Positions 41,856 to 50,663 of a DNA stretch of 64,000 nucleotides are shown here, piece by piece. The notes under the pieces are model-generated. The model saw only the letters and a program-made list of their open reading frames with translations. It did not search any database and was not told the origin of the DNA. Source of the DNA: Lachnospiraceae bacterium (GTDB lineage Bacteria; Bacillota; Clostridia; Lachnospirales; Lachnospiraceae); the NCBI GenBank assembly GCA_015056915.1, contig SVFK01000004.1, forward strand, positions 1-64,000, given 5' to 3'. Both the position numbers and the translations under genes were made by a program. How positions within the stretch are numbered: the stretch's first letter is position 1; the number at the start of each line of letters is the position of its first letter.

Positions 41856-44810
41856 TTAATATCCCAGATAGCTCTGGTTCAAATCTACGTCACCACTGAT
41901 ACCGGTTACCTTTCCGGTGGAGCTATACTGCCACAAATCATACTTGCCGGTATAGGTAGGCGTTGCCGCATATTGAGCCAGCCAGATTTTATATCCGCTC
42001 AGCTCGCTCGTGTTCATTTTCGTTTCAAGCCAATTCTTATTGGCATAAACACCGGCTGTATATCCCGCATCCTGAATCGTATTACAGAATGCTTTCACCA
42101 CTGCTGTACGGGTAGCCTTGTCTATGGAATCTGCACGTCCGCCACTGGGCTCCACATCCAAGAAAATAGGATAAGATATTTTATAATTCTTCACAAGCCC
42201 CAATACCATGGATGCTTCCTCAACAGCCTCCACCTCATCAACAGCCTGCGTAAAGAAGTACACACCAACCTTCAAGCCTGCTGACGTAGCACCCTTTATA
42301 TTGGTCTCAAACTTAGGATCTATAATCAGAGAGCCCTGGGAAGAGCCTCTGTAACCGCAACGGATAATCACATATGAAATACCGGAATTCTTTACCGCAT
42401 TCCAATCAATGGTTCCGTTCCACTTGGACACATCAATACCCATCGTACCGGAACCAGTTACCAGAGAGCCGTCGCTTGCAAAATTATATTTTGCGCCCTG
42501 TATTACCTGTTCGCCGGTTGCCTTCTCGCCGGATGCCGTAAAGAAATACACTTTACCGTCAAGAGTCTGCCAACCGGTATACTTTGCTCCGCCTTCCACG
42601 AAAAACTTGGACGCCGTATAGTAATCCGCATAAGTAGCTTCACGATACTTATCATTTTCTAATACAAACAGCTGCTCGCCTGCGGTATTCTTTAACAAAG
42701 TGGTCTTATCATTCTTAGGATGAGACTTAACCGTAACTGCACAGGTGGCTTTAATCTCCTTACCGTTTTCCACATACTTCACGGTAATAGTTGCACTGCC
42801 CTGCTTCAAGCCGGTAATAGTAATATCACTTCCCTTGACAGCTACCGTTGCAACAGTAGTGTCGGAGGACTCTGCCGTTATTGCCGCTGATGTTGTTGCA
42901 TTAGCCACTGTAGCCTTCAAAACAAAAGGCTCCTCAAGATATACCGTTGCCGTGGTAGAATCCAAGGTAATATCCAATCCCTTTGTGACCTTTACATTAA
43001 TCGTAGCAGTAGCAGGGGTCTGCATCGGATTCTGTGCGTAATTTACACTTACAGTCAACACCGCAGTACCCTCAGATACGCCATTGATAACAAGCTTTCC
43101 TTTTGCATCTATTGTTGCAGTTGCTACAGCAGTCTTGTTGGAAGCAACTGCATATTTCAGACTCTGCCCACTGGCAAAACCACTGGCAGTTGCCTGCGCT
43201 GTTATCTGTGTTTCTGCCGCCAGCGTTACAGAGGTTTTATCCACAGTTACTGTTCCCGGTTTGATAACCGTGATAACACATGTGCCGGAGACCGTACCAC
43301 CTGCATCTCCATCACTGGTACTTGCATCTTGCTTTACCGAAGCAGTAAAGGTAATGGTAGCCGTTCCTGCCGACACGCCGGTAACCGTAGCGCTCGCTCC
43401 ATTTCCCGCAACCGTTGCAACACCTGTATTATTACTGGACCACTTAATCGTACCGGTATCTATATCCTCATCCCAGGTGGCACTTACAGTAACCTTTTTG
43501 CCCACCTCCACATTGACAGCGGATGCATTAAGCTTCACAGCCATACGCATAAACGAACCTCTGGAAGCTACTGTCATAGGGTCAGGAATCATGTTCTTGG
43601 GCACCTCAATATAGGTGCTGGGGGTCACCGTACTTTCCACCCATGCAAGAGTATCCTGCAGCTTGGATTCTACCACCGTCTCATTTTTCTTGGTATCCTC
43701 CTTGCCGGCATTTACCTCCGACTCATCCTTAATCTCATTACTTACGTCAATCTGAGTATATGCAATATTCTTTTTGACATCCACAGTACGCGTGTCTGAA
43801 GGCAACAGATAACCGTCGTATTTGGTATCTGTAAACGCCTCCACAGCCACCTTATACTTACCGGGAGTAATTCCCTTTTTATAAATAATACCGTCCATAT
43901 CGTCATCAGACCATGTTGCCACCTTTCCATCCGGATCGGTTATGGTAACGGTAAACGGTACATTGGATATCAGCTTATGATTCTTCTGGTTGGTAAATTT
44001 CAGCTTTAAATCCTTCTGGACAGATACAGCTTCCATTTCTACCGTAACCATCTGACTATAATCATTTTCCTCATAATTCGTGGTAGGCTCTTCCTCGAGA
44101 ATCACTGCATTGGCAGCTGCAAGTCTTGCCATGTGTGCATCTGCTACTGCAAGCAGACCCTGCTCACCAATCATTTCAATTCCCTCCAGCTGTGAACCTA
44201 CGCCGGCATATTCAGATGCCTGACTGTCAACAATTCTGGCCGCCGCATATACACCACCTGTGACCAGTGCCATAATCAACACTGCCATACCTGTGCACAC
44301 AACAATACGGTCCATGATTCCCATATCTAAAAATTTTGCCCATAACAGCGCAAAAACACTCTTTTTGCCCACATTTCTGCGACCTGCAACAACAGGCGCT
44401 ACCGCATCCTCTTCGTAATACTCCTCTTCGTAATACTCTTCTTCGTAATACTCCTCTTCTGCGTAATATTCACCCTCGGTCTCTTCCGCGTAGTACATAC
44501 CTCCGGCTGCTTCCGCGTAGTACTCTCCATCGGTCTCTTCAGCGTAGTACTCTTCTGCGCCTTCTTCCGCATAGTACTCACCTTCGACCTCTTCTGCATA
44601 GTAGCCTTCTGTACCTTCTTCTGCGTAGTACATACCTCCGGCTGCTTCTGCGTAGTACTCACCTTCGGTCTCTTCTGCGTAATAGTCCTCTGCGCCTTCT
44701 TCTGCGTAGTATTCGTCAGTTGCCTCTATCTCGTCCCAATCATAATTATCTTCATCATAATTTTCCCACTTCTCATAAGGTCTTTTGGTGTGGTTAAAAA
44801 GCTTTTTCAT
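41856..44810 (-). CDS. Multidomain membrane-anchored GH25 lysozyme with acidic Tyr-rich repeats
   Basis: 984 residues. Residues about 34-135 are acidic YYAEE repeats, cytoplasmic because a single membrane segment follows (MDRIVVCTGMAVLIMALVTGGVY, about 166-190). Then come a prealbumin/CnaB-like domain (VQKDLKLKFTNQKNHKLISNVPF), three BIG2-type Ig-like domains (about 425-710), two cell-wall-binding-type repeats (GWQTLDGKVYFFTASGEKATG, KYNFASDGSLVTG) and a C-terminal GH25 domain (MGIDVSKWNGTIDW, PIFLDVEPSGGRAD). ATG 44810 has AAGGG at 8 bp; the ATG at 44816 is too close to it. It probably trims peptidoglycan at a distance from the membrane near the polysaccharide ligation site. Confidence 0.93.
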   Translation of the reverse strand: MKKLFNHTKRPYEKWENYDEDNYDWDEIEATDEYYAEEGAEDYYAEETEGEYYAEAAGGMYYAEEGTEGYYAEEVEGEYYAEEGAEEYYAEETDGEYYAEAAGGMYYAEETEGEYYAEEEYYEEEYYEEEYYEEDAVAPVVAGRRNVGKKSVFALLWAKFLDMGIMDRIVVCTGMAVLIMALVTGGVYAAARIVDSQASEYAGVGSQLEGIEMIGEQGLLAVADAHMARLAAANAVILEEEPTTNYEENDYSQMVTVEMEAVSVQKDLKLKFTNQKNHKLISNVPFTVTITDPDGKVATWSDDDMDGIIYKKGITPGKYKVAVEAFTDTKYDGYLLPSDTRTVDVKKNIAYTQIDVSNEIKDESEVNAGKEDTKKNETVVESKLQDTLAWVESTVTPSTYIEVPKNMIPDPMTVASRGSFMRMAVKLNASAVNVEVGKKVTVSATWDEDIDTGTIKWSSNNTGVATVAGNGASATVTGVSAGTATITFTASVKQDASTSDGDAGGTVSGTCVITVIKPGTVTVDKTSVTLAAETQITAQATASGFASGQSLKYAVASNKTAVATATIDAKGKLVINGVSEGTAVLTVSVNYAQNPMQTPATATINVKVTKGLDITLDSTTATVYLEEPFVLKATVANATTSAAITAESSDTTVATVAVKGSDITITGLKQGSATITVKYVENGKEIKATCAVTVKSHPKNDKTTLLKNTAGEQLFVLENDKYREATYADYYTASKFFVEGGAKYTGWQTLDGKVYFFTASGEKATGEQVIQGAKYNFASDGSLVTGSGTMGIDVSKWNGTIDWNAVKNSGISYVIIRCGYRGSSQGSLIIDPKFETNIKGATSAGLKVGVYFFTQAVDEVEAVEEASMVLGLVKNYKISYPIFLDVEPSGGRADSIDKATRTAVVKAFCNTIQDAGYTAGVYANKNWLETKMNTSELSGYKIWLAQYAATPTYTGKYDLWQYSSTGKVTGISGDVDLNQSYLGY
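44406..44711 (-). repeat. 27-bp and 15-bp coding tandem repeats (YYAEE units)
   Basis: Nine consecutive 9-residue units of type YYAEExxGE are followed by a 6-residue unit and three 5-residue units YYEE(E/D). A higher order is visible: the block GAED-TEGE-AAGGM recurs as GAEE-TDGE-AAGGM 45 residues (135 bp) later. It lies in the 5' end of the GH25 gene and is a likely site of length variation. Confidence 0.92.
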
Positions 44811-44854
44811 TCTCATTTCCCTTCTAAAAGTAACTTTCTTAACAATTCTGTAAC

Positions 44855-44883
44855 ATTATAACACTGTCCGCTTTGCTCTTCAA
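44855..44883 (-). promoter_or_regulatory. Sigma-A promoter of the large GH25 gene
   Basis: On the minus strand TTGAAG (44878-44883), a 17-bp spacer and TATAAT (44855-44860), about 45 bp before the start codon. It may also drive the downstream rfbB-rfbA genes by readthrough. Confidence 0.8.
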
Positions 44884-45003
44884 GGTTTTAAACTATTTCT
44901 TCATAATTTCTTAAATCTTTCTAATATTGTGGACTTTCTTGTCTCATAATAGTAAAATATACTAGTAAGATTATAGCTAATTGGAGCCAATAGGAGGCAT
45001 TTT

Positions 45004-46167
45004 ATGAGAAAAAATCATTCATCCGAACAACAAAGTACTCTACTTCATAATATACCGGATATTGATATAATTGACTTGGAAAATGATGGACTTGATAATG
45101 ATGAGCTTATTAATAGTAAGCGTGATATTGATGAACTCGATATAGATAGGCTTGATAATGACAGTGCCGAAAAAACACGGGATGATGTCTCCACCCAAAA
45201 AAGGCTTCGCGCCTTTTTTAATCCCCACATTTTATTTGCTGTTGCCATTGTGGGCATCGTTGTCTTTGTTGCCGTTCGCCTGCTAAATTGGGGAGAAACG
45301 GTTGATTTGGCTGAAATCTTCAAGGATGGACAGGGTACTTATGACAACTCTCTTGATTCCATTCTTCCCTTGGTGGATCAGCAGGGACAGATTGTCGAGA
45401 CCAATAATGACACATCTGTCATCGTTGCCTTTGGCAATGCTCCTTTTGCAGATGACCGCGATTCCAAAGACAACCTCTGCAATATCATTGCTGATAACAC
45501 TGGGGCTACCGTATACAACTGTTCCGTGAGCGGAAGCTATCTGGCATCCCAATCCTATATATATGATGCCAATGTTGCACCCATGGATGCCTTTTGTTTC
45601 TACTGGCTTGCCGCCCTGGCTGCTGGCGAACCCCTTGATGGCTTCTACGAAAGCGCAGAAGCCGCTATGGGCGATGATTATCCACCTGAGGCAAGAGAAG
45701 TATACGAGACTATTAAAAGCCTTGATTTCAACGAAGTAAACGTAATCACTATTATGTATGATGCCACCGATTATTTACTGGGACACGAGATGTACAATGA
45801 TGCCAATGCGCAGGACATCACCCAGTTTACCGGCAATCTCGAAGCCGGAATATCGCTACTCCGGGCATGCTACCCTCATATTCGAATTATTGTCATGTCC
45901 CCTACTTATGCTTATGCCGTGGATGAGGACGGCAATTATGTAAGCAGCGATATGTACACCTATGGTCAGGACGTATTATCCACCTATTCCATCAAACAAT
46001 ATGGTTCCTGTAGCCGCCATAGTGTTTCCTTTGTGGACCATTTATATGGCACCATAACAGAGGACAATGCATCTGAATATTTGGTGGATAATCTCCACCT
46101 GAACGTGAAAGGCCGCCAGCTGGTAGCTGAACGTTTTGAGTACTTTTTGAATTATTACAATAAGTAG
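45004..46167 (+). CDS. Membrane-anchored SGNH/GDSL-like protein
   Basis: 387 residues. The first 65 are Asp-rich with DI/DELD-type repeats and are cytoplasmic. One membrane segment follows (ILFAVAIVGIVVFVAVRLL, about 77-95). The outer domain has VIVAFGNAPFADD in the place of the GDSL block and DNLHLNVKGRQLVAERF with the Asp-x-x-His pair, so it looks like an SGNH hydrolase; the nucleophile Ser is not in the usual place, and it may be an inactive or altered form. A likely substrate is an O-acyl group on the surface glycan. The ATG has AGGAGG upstream. Divergent from the large GH25 gene. Confidence 0.82.
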   Translation: MRKNHSSEQQSTLLHNIPDIDIIDLENDGLDNDELINSKRDIDELDIDRLDNDSAEKTRDDVSTQKRLRAFFNPHILFAVAIVGIVVFVAVRLLNWGETVDLAEIFKDGQGTYDNSLDSILPLVDQQGQIVETNNDTSVIVAFGNAPFADDRDSKDNLCNIIADNTGATVYNCSVSGSYLASQSYIYDANVAPMDAFCFYWLAALAAGEPLDGFYESAEAAMGDDYPPEAREVYETIKSLDFNEVNVITIMYDATDYLLGHEMYNDANAQDITQFTGNLEAGISLLRACYPHIRIIVMSPTYAYAVDEDGNYVSSDMYTYGQDVLSTYSIKQYGSCSRHSVSFVDHLYGTITEDNASEYLVDNLHLNVKGRQLVAERFEYFLNYYNK

Positions 46168-46192
46168 GGAGAATATGCGTTTGCCAATAAGA

Positions 46193-48679
46193 TTACTCCA
46201 TCCACGCAGCAGCCATTTCAATCAATTCCTCTACGCTGTAAATAGGGGCCTCATAATATTGGGAATTCCATTTCATGTAAATCTTACGGTTTTCTGTATC
46301 TATCTGTGTAGCCCTTGGGACAAACATAACAGGCTTCATATCTGCATTCAACACATAGCAACCCTGATAACCTAACAGGTAGCTTTGTCCCTCCATATCT
46401 GCGGGCACATACCAATTGGTGGAATATGCTTCGTCTATGGTATTGCATACCTTTCCGGATTCCACATCATATATTACAAATTCATTATTGAAATACATTA
46501 CGAAACAATACTTTTCATCCTCACTGTAGAATATGTAATTTACAAAATCCGGATTGTCCAATCCGTAAGAACGAGCTGTCTCTGCAGCCTTCGTTCCGAT
46601 GATTTCCTCTGTTTTTGCCGGAAGATTGTGTTCCTCGTCTACTTCAACAACGTCCGCACCTACTGCTGTGGTATATATCGTTACTTTATTATCATTTCGT
46701 GCCCACACAGTAATTCCGTATGGGGAATGCAACACTGCCTCATTAATCTGAGTTTTGCACTCCAACCAATGACTCATATTGTATGCGCTGTTATCACTTC
46801 CTCTCAGAAAAAACATTTCTCCCTCTTCAGAATATAACAGGAAATTGTTCTCGTCCGCATAAACATAGGCACTGGATATCTCCGAAGTCATAGACTCTGT
46901 CGACACCATATCTCCGGTTTGAACATCCAGCATCACAACATTGGAATCAGTAACAAAGAGCATCTGCGTTGCCCCTTCATTAAAGGGCATTCTGACCATT
47001 CGCGCATAATATCCCGGCTGTTCATACTTCCAGATAACCTTGCCTGATACAATATCCATAGCAATTACAAAGGCATCTCCGGAAGAAAAGTGCTCTCCAT
47101 ACTCAGTAATAGCCATATACGCAATTCCATCCTTCACAGCCAGATCAGCCAGTCTGCCGATATCCGCTTTATAAGTAGAAAGCACCTCCATAGTATTTAA
47201 GTCAAAGAAGTATATGGTATATATCTCTTGATTGTTCTCCTCCTCAACAGGATAAGCACATGCCAGTATACCCTCTCCGAACACATAAGGTCCCAATGTG
47301 AGAACACCACTATCTACTTCCGGTGTAGTACCTAGCAGCTCCAGCGTTTCCCCATTGTATATTTCAAAACTCCGATTCCATTTCTCCAAGGCAATATACT
47401 TACTTTCCACATCAGAAGCAACGCTTAAGATATACTCTGCATTTACACTGCTGATTACTTGTTCGGTAGTAAGGTCATAGACACAGAACTGATTCTCTTT
47501 GTTCAAATATCCAAACCTGTCATTTCCCAAAAATGTGCAACCATATGTACCGGAAGCTCCATACTCAGAAGAACTGAATACCTTGATTACTTCCATATTA
47601 ACCAAGTCAAACAATGTAATGGTCCCTGTGTCATCATAGATACAAACTGTATCCTTGTCATTGGAAATAAGCAAACCGTCTACTTGCCCTGCAGTTTGAT
47701 ATTGATACTGTGCCTTAAAGACATTACCCGTATCATACGCCCTGACACTCTCCGCCAGAATCATCTGAGCCTCCGGTGTGTAAGGCAATGCAATTCCTTC
47801 ACTCTCTGTCAGTGCCTCTGTTGCAGTCTTGATAGCACCTGTTCTGTCACCTTCTTCCAAATACCGCGTGGCAAGCTCTGCCAAAGAGCATGCCTGACGC
47901 AGTGACAACTCATTATTTTGCCGCTGAATCTCAAAAGCCTGAAGCTGAAGCTCTGCGGACTGAGCTTGAATCTCCTGAGACTGTAGCTCTATCTGTGTCT
48001 TCTGCTTCTGAATGCGTAGAGCCGTAGCCGTGCTGTAAGCGCCAAACAAAAGACATGCTGCTCCACCAATCAGAGAACCCGCCACAATACGGCGCATTCT
48101 GCGCTCTTTATGTCTCTGGCGCAGATCATCATAATTCAACTGAAACATCGCTGCCAAAAGACGCAGTTTTTCTGTCTTCATTGCCTTTAGGACTTCTTTT
48201 TTATTCTTGCCGCGCATATCTGCTGCCAAAGGCTCCAGGGGGATTTGGACTTCCTCCGTCGTTCCGTCGGAACGAATATGTTTCTCTGTTCTGTATAACA
48301 ATTCATCAGGAAATGCTTCTGCCGGCTCACCCTCAACTAACACTGCCAGCACGCGCTCTCTTCCTCGCAGATTTACAAATGTTTCAATCTCCTTTTTGCA
48401 CCATAAGGACTCTCTGAGTCTGGGGGAACAGATTACAATCAGCCACTCACTGCTGTGAAGTGCCTGCAAAATAGGAATCTCCAGATTGCTGGTAAGCGGT
48501 AGCTCCTCCTTGTCACGAAATACCCTCTCAACCCGATTCTTCTCCATGGAACGTTTTTGGGCAATACTCTTAGGCAACCGAAAGGACTCCAGCTGTTTGT
48601 GTAGGTTCTCCGCCACAAACTTATCCAGCTCCGTGTGACGATAGCTGATAAATGCATCATACTTATATTCTCTTCCCAT
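46193..48679 (-). CDS. TIR-domain, membrane, coiled-coil and beta-propeller protein
   Basis: 828 residues. The TIR domain (about 6-125) begins YDAFISYRHTELDKFVAENLHKQL and has SSEWLIVICSPRLRESLWCKKEIETF, with Glu97 at the position of the catalytic Glu of TIR NADases. One membrane segment (197-218) and a Gln-rich coiled coil (223-258) follow, then HEAT/TPR-like LAELATRYLEEGDRTGAIKTATEAL and a long WD40/PQQ-like beta-propeller (about 320-800). The propeller would lie outside if the TIR domain is inside. It is 27 bp downstream of a DHH phosphoesterase gene. ATG 48679 has GAGAGGGAAG; the ATG at 48721 overlaps the upstream stop. Role unknown; sensing plus NAD or nucleotide signalling is inferred. 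Confidence 0.88.
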   Translation of the reverse strand: MGREYKYDAFISYRHTELDKFVAENLHKQLESFRLPKSIAQKRSMEKNRVERVFRDKEELPLTSNLEIPILQALHSSEWLIVICSPRLRESLWCKKEIETFVNLRGRERVLAVLVEGEPAEAFPDELLYRTEKHIRSDGTTEEVQIPLEPLAADMRGKNKKEVLKAMKTEKLRLLAAMFQLNYDDLRQRHKERRMRRIVAGSLIGGAACLLFGAYSTATALRIQKQKTQIELQSQEIQAQSAELQLQAFEIQRQNNELSLRQACSLAELATRYLEEGDRTGAIKTATEALTESEGIALPYTPEAQMILAESVRAYDTGNVFKAQYQYQTAGQVDGLLISNDKDTVCIYDDTGTITLFDLVNMEVIKVFSSSEYGASGTYGCTFLGNDRFGYLNKENQFCVYDLTTEQVISSVNAEYILSVASDVESKYIALEKWNRSFEIYNGETLELLGTTPEVDSGVLTLGPYVFGEGILACAYPVEEENNQEIYTIYFFDLNTMEVLSTYKADIGRLADLAVKDGIAYMAITEYGEHFSSGDAFVIAMDIVSGKVIWKYEQPGYYARMVRMPFNEGATQMLFVTDSNVVMLDVQTGDMVSTESMTSEISSAYVYADENNFLLYSEEGEMFFLRGSDNSAYNMSHWLECKTQINEAVLHSPYGITVWARNDNKVTIYTTAVGADVVEVDEEHNLPAKTEEIIGTKAAETARSYGLDNPDFVNYIFYSEDEKYCFVMYFNNEFVIYDVESGKVCNTIDEAYSTNWYVPADMEGQSYLLGYQGCYVLNADMKPVMFVPRATQIDTENRKIYMKWNSQYYEAPIYSVEELIEMAAAWME

Positions 48680-48705
48680 TTGCTTCCCTCTCTTTGGTTG
48701 AAAAA

Positions 48706-50232
48706 TTAGGATTCCCCGCACTCCTGATAAGTCTTGGCAAAAATCTTTTTCTCTATTACGTAAACATCACTCAAATCATCACTCCGCACTGCCAGATAAT
48801 CGCCCGCCTGTCCCAGCATATATTTACTCTTATCCCATGAGGTAAACACCTTTACACCGCTGGTAAGCTGCTTTGCATAAATCCGCACCTGACCGGTAGG
48901 TACACAGCACCTCGCATAGGATGTGATGGGCATATTCTGACCGGTCTCTCGGTTACGCAGCTTAGGCACATACTGGTTTTCCAACACATCCTCTTCAAAA
49001 TTGTACTCCCTGTCCAGAATTTCATAGGACTGGAAAAACTTCTCCTTACGAATCGGATAAACCTCTCCCTTAATACCAATCATAATGTAGAGATTCTCCT
49101 CCACCGTCATGTCCATATCACCCTCCAAAGTACGAATGGTAATAGGCGTACCAATAGGCAGAACATCATCTGTCTCCACATAGCCTTGCGGAAGCTTTAC
49201 TTTCTCATACAGCTTCATATCCGTCATATCTACATGATATTTATTCGGATAAATCAATTCATAACTCTCATAATATTGAATCATCCGCTCCACAAAATAC
49301 TCATCCGGGCTCTTGTCATGATAAATCCTAACAAATTTCTTCTTGCTGACAAATCCACCCGCCTTCTCAAAATGACCACCGCCGGAACCGATATTTTCTG
49401 TCAAAAAAGCTGCCAGCTCACTGGCGTTTACCTCTCTGACACAGCTACGGACAGAAATCTTGTATCCATCTGCAGTCTCATTAAAGACCACACTATTATC
49501 AATCATATCTACCTGCAACAAAAAATCACTGATTAATCCCAAAACATTGGGGTCGCAAGGCTTTGCTCGCACCACTACAAAACGGTGTTCCTCATCATAA
49601 ATACGCTCAATCATCGCCTCACCGGCAATCATCAGCTCTTCCAGAGAAAGATTGGAATTGCGAAAAACAGTAATCAGTGCCTGCGTAAAAGGAATGGAAT
49701 CTCTGGCATCTCGATCCAGAGGATTATGCAACTCAGAAAACTGGTTGGTATCCGTAAAAAGTCCGTAATACAACGCAGTTCCAAGACCATTATCATCAGT
49801 CACCGTATACCCTGCATCATCAAGCATCTTCCACACCAATGTAGAACAGCTTCCCAATCCCGGTACAATCTGACTCAACTCCACACCCTCAATCTCAATT
49901 TGATGATGGTCCACAATTGCAATTGCATCTGCCTCAATCCGGGTTACATTACCCGCACCATACTGACAATCTACTGTGATCAAAAGTCCCGGTCTGTACA
50001 CCGGCTTCTCCTCCACCCGAATATACTCAAGCGGAATATCCAGTTTATCTCTCATCAACACCAGATTAGATTTTTGCATCAGATTTGGTCCACTGTAAAC
50101 CAGCTTCACATCCTTACCCTTTTCATAAAAGTAACAATACAGACCAAACCCGGATGCAATGGCATCCGCATCCGGATTATCATGGCACTGAATGGTAATC
50201 GGATTAAATTTCTCCAAATCTTGTAATTTCAT
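48706..50232 (-). CDS. DHH-DHHA1 family phosphoesterase with extra C-terminal domain
   Basis: 508 residues. The DHH domain has HDNPDADAIASG, TVDCQYGAGN, IVDHHQIE (the DHH motif) and ALYYGLFTDTNQF. The DHHA1 part has VRSCVREVNASELAAFLTENIGSGGGHFEKAGGF. This set is like NrnA-type nanoRNases/pAp phosphatases and c-di-AMP phosphodiesterases. Residues about 330-508 are not part of NrnA and end with a small module GDYLAVRSDDLSDVYVIEKKIFAKTY. It is first of a two-gene unit with the TIR protein, so substrate and TIR signal may be linked. ATG 50232 has AGAGGAAA at 7 bp. Confidence 0.88.
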   Translation of the reverse strand: MKLQDLEKFNPITIQCHDNPDADAIASGFGLYCYFYEKGKDVKLVYSGPNLMQKSNLVLMRDKLDIPLEYIRVEEKPVYRPGLLITVDCQYGAGNVTRIEADAIAIVDHHQIEIEGVELSQIVPGLGSCSTLVWKMLDDAGYTVTDDNGLGTALYYGLFTDTNQFSELHNPLDRDARDSIPFTQALITVFRNSNLSLEELMIAGEAMIERIYDEEHRFVVVRAKPCDPNVLGLISDFLLQVDMIDNSVVFNETADGYKISVRSCVREVNASELAAFLTENIGSGGGHFEKAGGFVSKKKFVRIYHDKSPDEYFVERMIQYYESYELIYPNKYHVDMTDMKLYEKVKLPQGYVETDDVLPIGTPITIRTLEGDMDMTVEENLYIMIGIKGEVYPIRKEKFFQSYEILDREYNFEEDVLENQYVPKLRNRETGQNMPITSYARCCVPTGQVRIYAKQLTSGVKVFTSWDKSKYMLGQAGDYLAVRSDDLSDVYVIEKKIFAKTYQECGES

Positions 50233-50303
50233 AATTTTCCTCTTTACTTCTGCTATTAACAGTTTATAAACTACCATTTTAATTATATCATAAATTCAGA
50301 GAG

Positions 50304-50597
50304 TTACAATGGGAGCTTAAGAAGAGTGATTCCAGAATAGCTATAACTAATCTTCGAGAGGTTGTTTTGGAAATCATTCGCTGTGGAGGATGAGAATAAT
50401 CCCCCCACAGGCCTGGCAGAATCCAATTCCGGTAATCCGCATGCCATCCGAATGGCACTGGTATTATAGCCTGTTACTCCCAACAATATAACCGGCTGTC
50501 CTACTGCATTTACGCCGGAGTGTACCATACCTGTTGCATGCGCCTCTTCATAGGCATCATAGACTTCCTGCACCCATCTCAGCATTATTATCTGCAT
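50304..50597 (-). pseudogene. Orphan Rhs C-terminal tip fragment
   Basis: 97 codons from an ATG at 50597. The product begins MQIIMLRWVQEVYDAYEEAHATGMVHSG, amphipathic and protein-like, and ends SYSGITLLKLPL; no toxin family is recognised. It lies one frame off from the Rhs core fragment just upstream (50557-50661), with which it overlaps, so it looks like a toxin tip cut off from its Rhs core by a frameshift. There is no convincing SD. Its product may not be made. Confidence 0.55.
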
Positions 50598-50661
50598 TCA
50601 TATTGCCACTGGGGTCTGCATAATTTAACGGACTGGAGATACAGTAGTTATACCGGTTCAG
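50557..50661 (-). pseudogene. Rhs core 3'-end fragment
   Basis: On the minus strand, from 50661, the frame reads LNRYNYCISSPLNYADPSGN and then MNADNNAEMGAGSL before a stop at 50557. The first 20 residues are the hallmark RYxYxxxxPLNYxDPSG end of Rhs/YD-repeat core domains, after which polymorphic toxin tips begin. The rest of the Rhs core is missing. It directly abuts the 3' end of the Hint toxin gene (stop at 50664), as in orphan-tip arrays. Confidence 0.8.
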
Positions 50662-50663
50662 TG

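Noticed and set aside
44336..44797. Leu/Arg-rich plus-strand frame opposite the YYAEE repeats
   Set aside because: It is the antisense of a low-complexity coding repeat, so the open frame is a composition effect.
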